A DNA stretch of 23,745 bases from Bacillota bacterium (GTDB taxonomy: Bacteria > Bacillota > Clostridia > Christensenellales > Aristaeellaceae): contig JAEWRJ010000173.1 of assembly GCA_023460055.1 (NCBI GenBank), positions 1 through 23,745 of the forward strand, in the 5' to 3' direction. This document shows positions 21,809 to 23,745 of the stretch, piece by piece. The notes below the pieces were generated by a model, which worked only from the letters and a program-made list of their open reading frames with translations, was not told the DNA's origin and did not search any database. A program made the position numbers and the translations under genes. Position 1 is the stretch's first letter; every line of letters starts with the position of its first letter.

Positions 21809-22174
21809 GTGGAGCTGCAAGACAAACTGATCCGGGCCAATGTGATCGCGGCACTCCGGATGGTGGGCGGACACGAGTACGACATCATCCGAACACCCAG
21901 GGATCTCAACGGACAGCCCAGCGGGCCGCCGGCGCAGGCCGGAAGGCTGTTTGGCTATGCCTACATCAAGGCCTCCAGCGGTTACAACCTGCACATCGAC
22001 CTGCCCGGCGTGATCACGACGGATCAGAACGGCCCATCCATGACGGCGGTGCTGCTATGCGGCGAAGAGCCGCAGGAGGGCGATATCGTCAGCTGCAATG
22101 GGCGGCAGACGGAGGTGGTCAAAGCCTACCGTGCCGGCGTGGTCTGGGCGCTGGCCATCAAAGAACTCATTTAA
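21809..22174 (+). CDS. Probable head-tail stopper/closure protein
   Basis: A 121-residue protein with a likely beta-barrel (VITTDQNGPSMTAVLL, EGDIVSCNGRQTEVVKAY, VWALAIKELI) as in head completion proteins of SPP1 gp16 type. The position between connector and HK97 gp10-like gene fits. GGAAAGGAG precedes GTG at 21809; an in-frame ATG at 21776 lies in the repeat-end region. The stop TAA is partly formed by array 10. Confidence 0.6.
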   Translation: MELQDKLIRANVIAALRMVGGHEYDIIRTPRDLNGQPSGPPAQAGRLFGYAYIKASSGYNLHIDLPGVITTDQNGPSMTAVLLCGEEPQEGDIVSCNGRQTEVVKAYRAGVVWALAIKELI

Positions 22175-22200
22175 TGCGGAATGCGGAATGCTTAATGCTG
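22173..22200 (+). repeat. Heptamer array 10 (4 units)
   Basis: AATGCGG, AATGCGG, AATGCTT, AATGCTG. The first two bases form the stop codon (TAA) of the previous gene. No hairpin precedes it. Confidence 0.87.
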
Positions 22201-22240
22201 AATGAGGAGCGCCGAATCAAGACCAAGGGGGTGATGCCGG

Positions 22241-22594
22241 GTGATCCGAACGGATGTCAGCAAGTTCCTGGCCAGCCTGGAGGTCAACCAGAAGCGGATG
22301 AGCTTCGCCCTGGAAAGCTACGCCAAGGCAGGCGGGGCCAAGATGGTGAAGTACGCCAAGCAAAACGCGCCCTGGGAAAACCGGACGCGGGCCGCGCGCG
22401 ACGGCATCGCCTATAAAACCGAGTGGGAGACCGCCACGCGGCTGCGCTTGAACCTGACCAGCGGCGTCAATTACGGGATCTACCTGGAATTTGTCAACTT
22501 TGCCCATAAAGGCCGCCTCAGCATCTGGTGGCCGACCATCAACCGCCACAGCTCGGAGATCTATCAGGGCTGGGCGAGCGCTATCAATAACTGA
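22241..22594 (+). CDS. HK97 gp10-like tail-joining protein
   Basis: A 117-residue protein. QNAPWENRTRAARDGI (about 45-60) and SGVNYGIYLEFVN (about 75-87) match the HK97-gp10 pattern (APW.DRTG.AR, YG.YLE). These proteins join head and tail or support tail-tube assembly. GGGGGTG precedes GTG at 22241. Next to the tail terminator-like gene. Confidence 0.82.
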   Translation: MIRTDVSKFLASLEVNQKRMSFALESYAKAGGAKMVKYAKQNAPWENRTRAARDGIAYKTEWETATRLRLNLTSGVNYGIYLEFVNFAHKGRLSIWWPTINRHSSEIYQGWASAINN

Positions 22595-22653
22595 CCGACT
22601 TTAGAGGGAGGTGATCCCCTATCTATGACCAGATCAAGACGGCCCTGGCGGCC

Positions 22654-22971
22654 GTGATGCCCTGCTACGACCCGGGCGTGCAGATCGGCGAAGTCAGGAC
22701 GCCTTACTGCGTGATCCATGACGGCGGCATCAAGACGCAGGATAACACCGGCGGAAAGCTGGGCCAGCAGATCTGGGAGATCGTGGTGCTGGTGCCGATC
22801 GCCGACCAGCCGAGCCTGCGCGCCAAGTGCCGGCAGATCAAGCAGGCGCTGGCCGCCATCCGCGGCCTGAAAGACACGGGCGAAGACGCCCCGACCGGCC
22901 TGGAGGCCAGCTACAAGGGCGCCGCGCAGAGCCTGATCTACAGGCAGCCGGTTGTCCTTATCAACAAATAA
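22654..22971 (+). CDS. Probable tail terminator protein
   Basis: At least 105 residues. The position between the gp10-like and tube genes, and the alpha/beta pattern, suit a tail terminator; sequence support is modest. The start is odd: the strong ribosome binding site GGGAGGTG (22605-22612) is followed eight bases on by ATC (22621), and the frame reads IYDQIKTALAAVMPCYD, a natural start for this family. No ATG, GTG or TTG lies at that spot in frame. GTG at 22654 has no ribosome binding site. Confidence 0.65.
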   Translation: MMPCYDPGVQIGEVRTPYCVIHDGGIKTQDNTGGKLGQQIWEIVVLVPIADQPSLRAKCRQIKQALAAIRGLKDTGEDAPTGLEASYKGAAQSLIYRQPVVLINK

Positions 22972-22986
22972 CGGAGGTAACATATC

Positions 22987-23550
22987 ATGCCTGATCCCGC
23001 ATTGGAAAATGTAAAGACCGGCTTTGCCGTCAGCGATATCGCGGCCGTGGTGGTCACGACCGCCACCAAAAGCTACCTGGTGCAGACCAGCACCGAGGCC
23101 ATGTTCCGGGCGGCCGTAGCCGCCGGCGCTGAAAAGGAGCTGCGCAAAAAGAATACGCTGCTCGCGCTCAACAAGACCCAGGACCTGGTCAAGGGCTACG
23201 ACGTGGACCTGACCAACTTGCTGGTGCACCCGGAGGTGCTGGCCCTGATCGAGGGCGGCGTGGCCACGTTTACCCTGGACGCGTTTGCCAGCTATTCCGG
23301 CCCTGTGGCCGGATCCCCTGTCACCCGAACGCCCTTCCGGCTGGACATCTACTGCGAAGAATTGGACACCGACGGCAACCCCGATGGCTACATGAAGTTC
23401 TCTTTGCCCAACTGCACGGGCAAGCCGACGGAGTTCACCCTGAAAGATGGTGACTTTTTCGCGCCGAAGTACACCGTGGAGAGCCGCCCCGGCAAGGGCG
23501 TATCGCCCCTGACCATCACCCAGGAAGCCACGCTGCCGACGGTGGCGTAA
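22987..23550 (+). CDS. Major tail tube protein
   Basis: A 187-residue protein in the tube position, with beta-rich sequence (KGYDVDLTNLLVHPEVLALIEGG, about 69-91) as in siphovirus tube proteins. CGGAGGTAAC supports the ATG. Its stop lies in the loop of the next hairpin. A long tail is expected, in contrast with the contractile tail of Mu; only a siphovirus or myovirus tube can be told apart by a search. Confidence 0.78.
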   Translation: MPDPALENVKTGFAVSDIAAVVVTTATKSYLVQTSTEAMFRAAVAAGAEKELRKKNTLLALNKTQDLVKGYDVDLTNLLVHPEVLALIEGGVATFTLDAFASYSGPVAGSPVTRTPFRLDIYCEELDTDGNPDGYMKFSLPNCTGKPTEFTLKDGDFFAPKYTVESRPGKGVSPLTITQEATLPTVA

Positions 23551-23585
23551 TCCGCCAAATGCAAAATGCTGAATGCTGAATGCTG
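23543..23585 (+). repeat. Hairpin plus heptamer array 11 (4 units)
   Basis: TGGCG-TAATC-CGCCA (23543-23557) has the tube gene's TAA in its loop. It abuts AATGCAA and three AATGCTG (23558-23585). Confidence 0.9.
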
Positions 23586-23610
23586 AATTGGGGCGCCAAG
23601 TCCCGTTCTT

Positions 23611-23642
23611 CATTCGGCATTCAGCATTCATAATTCATCATT
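23611..23642 (-). repeat. Inverted heptamer array facing array 11
   Basis: On the minus strand AATGATG, AATTATG, AATGCTG and AATGCCG. It is the only copy against the direction of transcription. With array 11 it can form a stem of about 18 bases with an intervening loop of about 25. Confidence 0.8.
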
Positions 23643-23663
23643 CACGAAATTGAGGAGGAAGCT

Positions 23664-23745
23664 ATGGAAAACCTGAAGATAACAAGCATCCAGGAGATCA
23701 AAGAGCGCACCGCTGATGCGGTGGTAGAGCTGCCGGGCTTTGGTG
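23664..23745 (+). CDS. Tail assembly chaperone (partial)
   Basis: The first 27 residues of a gene that runs off the window: MENLKITSIQEIKERTADAV and on to ELPGFG. The motif VELPGF near the start is common in phage tail assembly chaperones, which are often made in two forms by a ribosomal frameshift. GAGGAGG supports the ATG. It follows the tube gene, as expected. Confidence 0.7.
   Translation, partial: MENLKITSIQEIKERTADAVVELPGFG

Overview
The window suggests a fairly GC-rich member of the Clostridia (Firmicutes), probably a gut or uncultured lineage. Evidence: strong AGGAGG-type ribosome binding sites, sigma-A promoters with 17-bp spacers, a DUF5058-type membrane gene next to an M20 peptidase, and Firmicutes-style phage head genes. 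This is inferred from the sequence alone.

Layout. (1) 1-3212 is chromosome: the 5' tip of a divergent gene, then a sigma-A promoter and a three-gene unit of two polytopic membrane proteins and an M20 metallopeptidase, closed by a strong terminator. (2) 3213-4212 is a transition zone with a leftward secreted-protein gene and two sets of short repeats that could be prophage-end binding sites; the exact left end is not proven. (3) 4214-5266 is a lysis-lysogeny switch: a leftward LexA/CI-type repressor faces a rightward Cro/Ner-like gene, with operators overlapping both promoters. (4) 5266-12575 is the early/middle operon of a transposable, Mu-like prophage: DDE transposase (MuA-like), HExxH protein, AAA+ target-selector ATPase (MuB-like), small unknowns, Gam, a GemA/Gp16-like regulator and a Mor-like activator, ending in a terminator at 12635-12660. 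(5) 12681-23745 is the late region: small membrane/coiled-coil protein, winged-helix protein, DUF3486 small terminase, a NusG-like protein, a frameshifted adenine methyltransferase in AT-rich DNA, MuF-like minor head protein, PBSX-type large terminase, SPP1-like portal, scaffold, capsid, connectors, tail tube and the start of a tail chaperone. The right end, lysis genes and tail fibres are outside the window. The phage is a mosaic: Mu-type replication with packaging and head genes of long-tailed siphovirus type.

The most unusual structure is a family of at least eleven intergenic modules that starts just after the transposase gene and recurs to the end of the window. Each is a tandem array of the heptamer AATGCTG (variants AATGCGG and others), always in the direction of transcription. 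In eight cases the array directly abuts a short GC-rich hairpin. The hairpin stems differ at every site, and in four of them the stop codon of the preceding gene lies within the hairpin. Several arrays themselves supply the stop codon of the gene before them, and most are followed closely by the ribosome binding site of the next gene. One copy at the right side is paired with an inverted copy. I know of no named element with this structure. Other points of interest are a seven-G tract that breaks the methyltransferase at a single base (possible phase variation), a phage-borne NusG paralogue, and an unusual start region in a tail gene.
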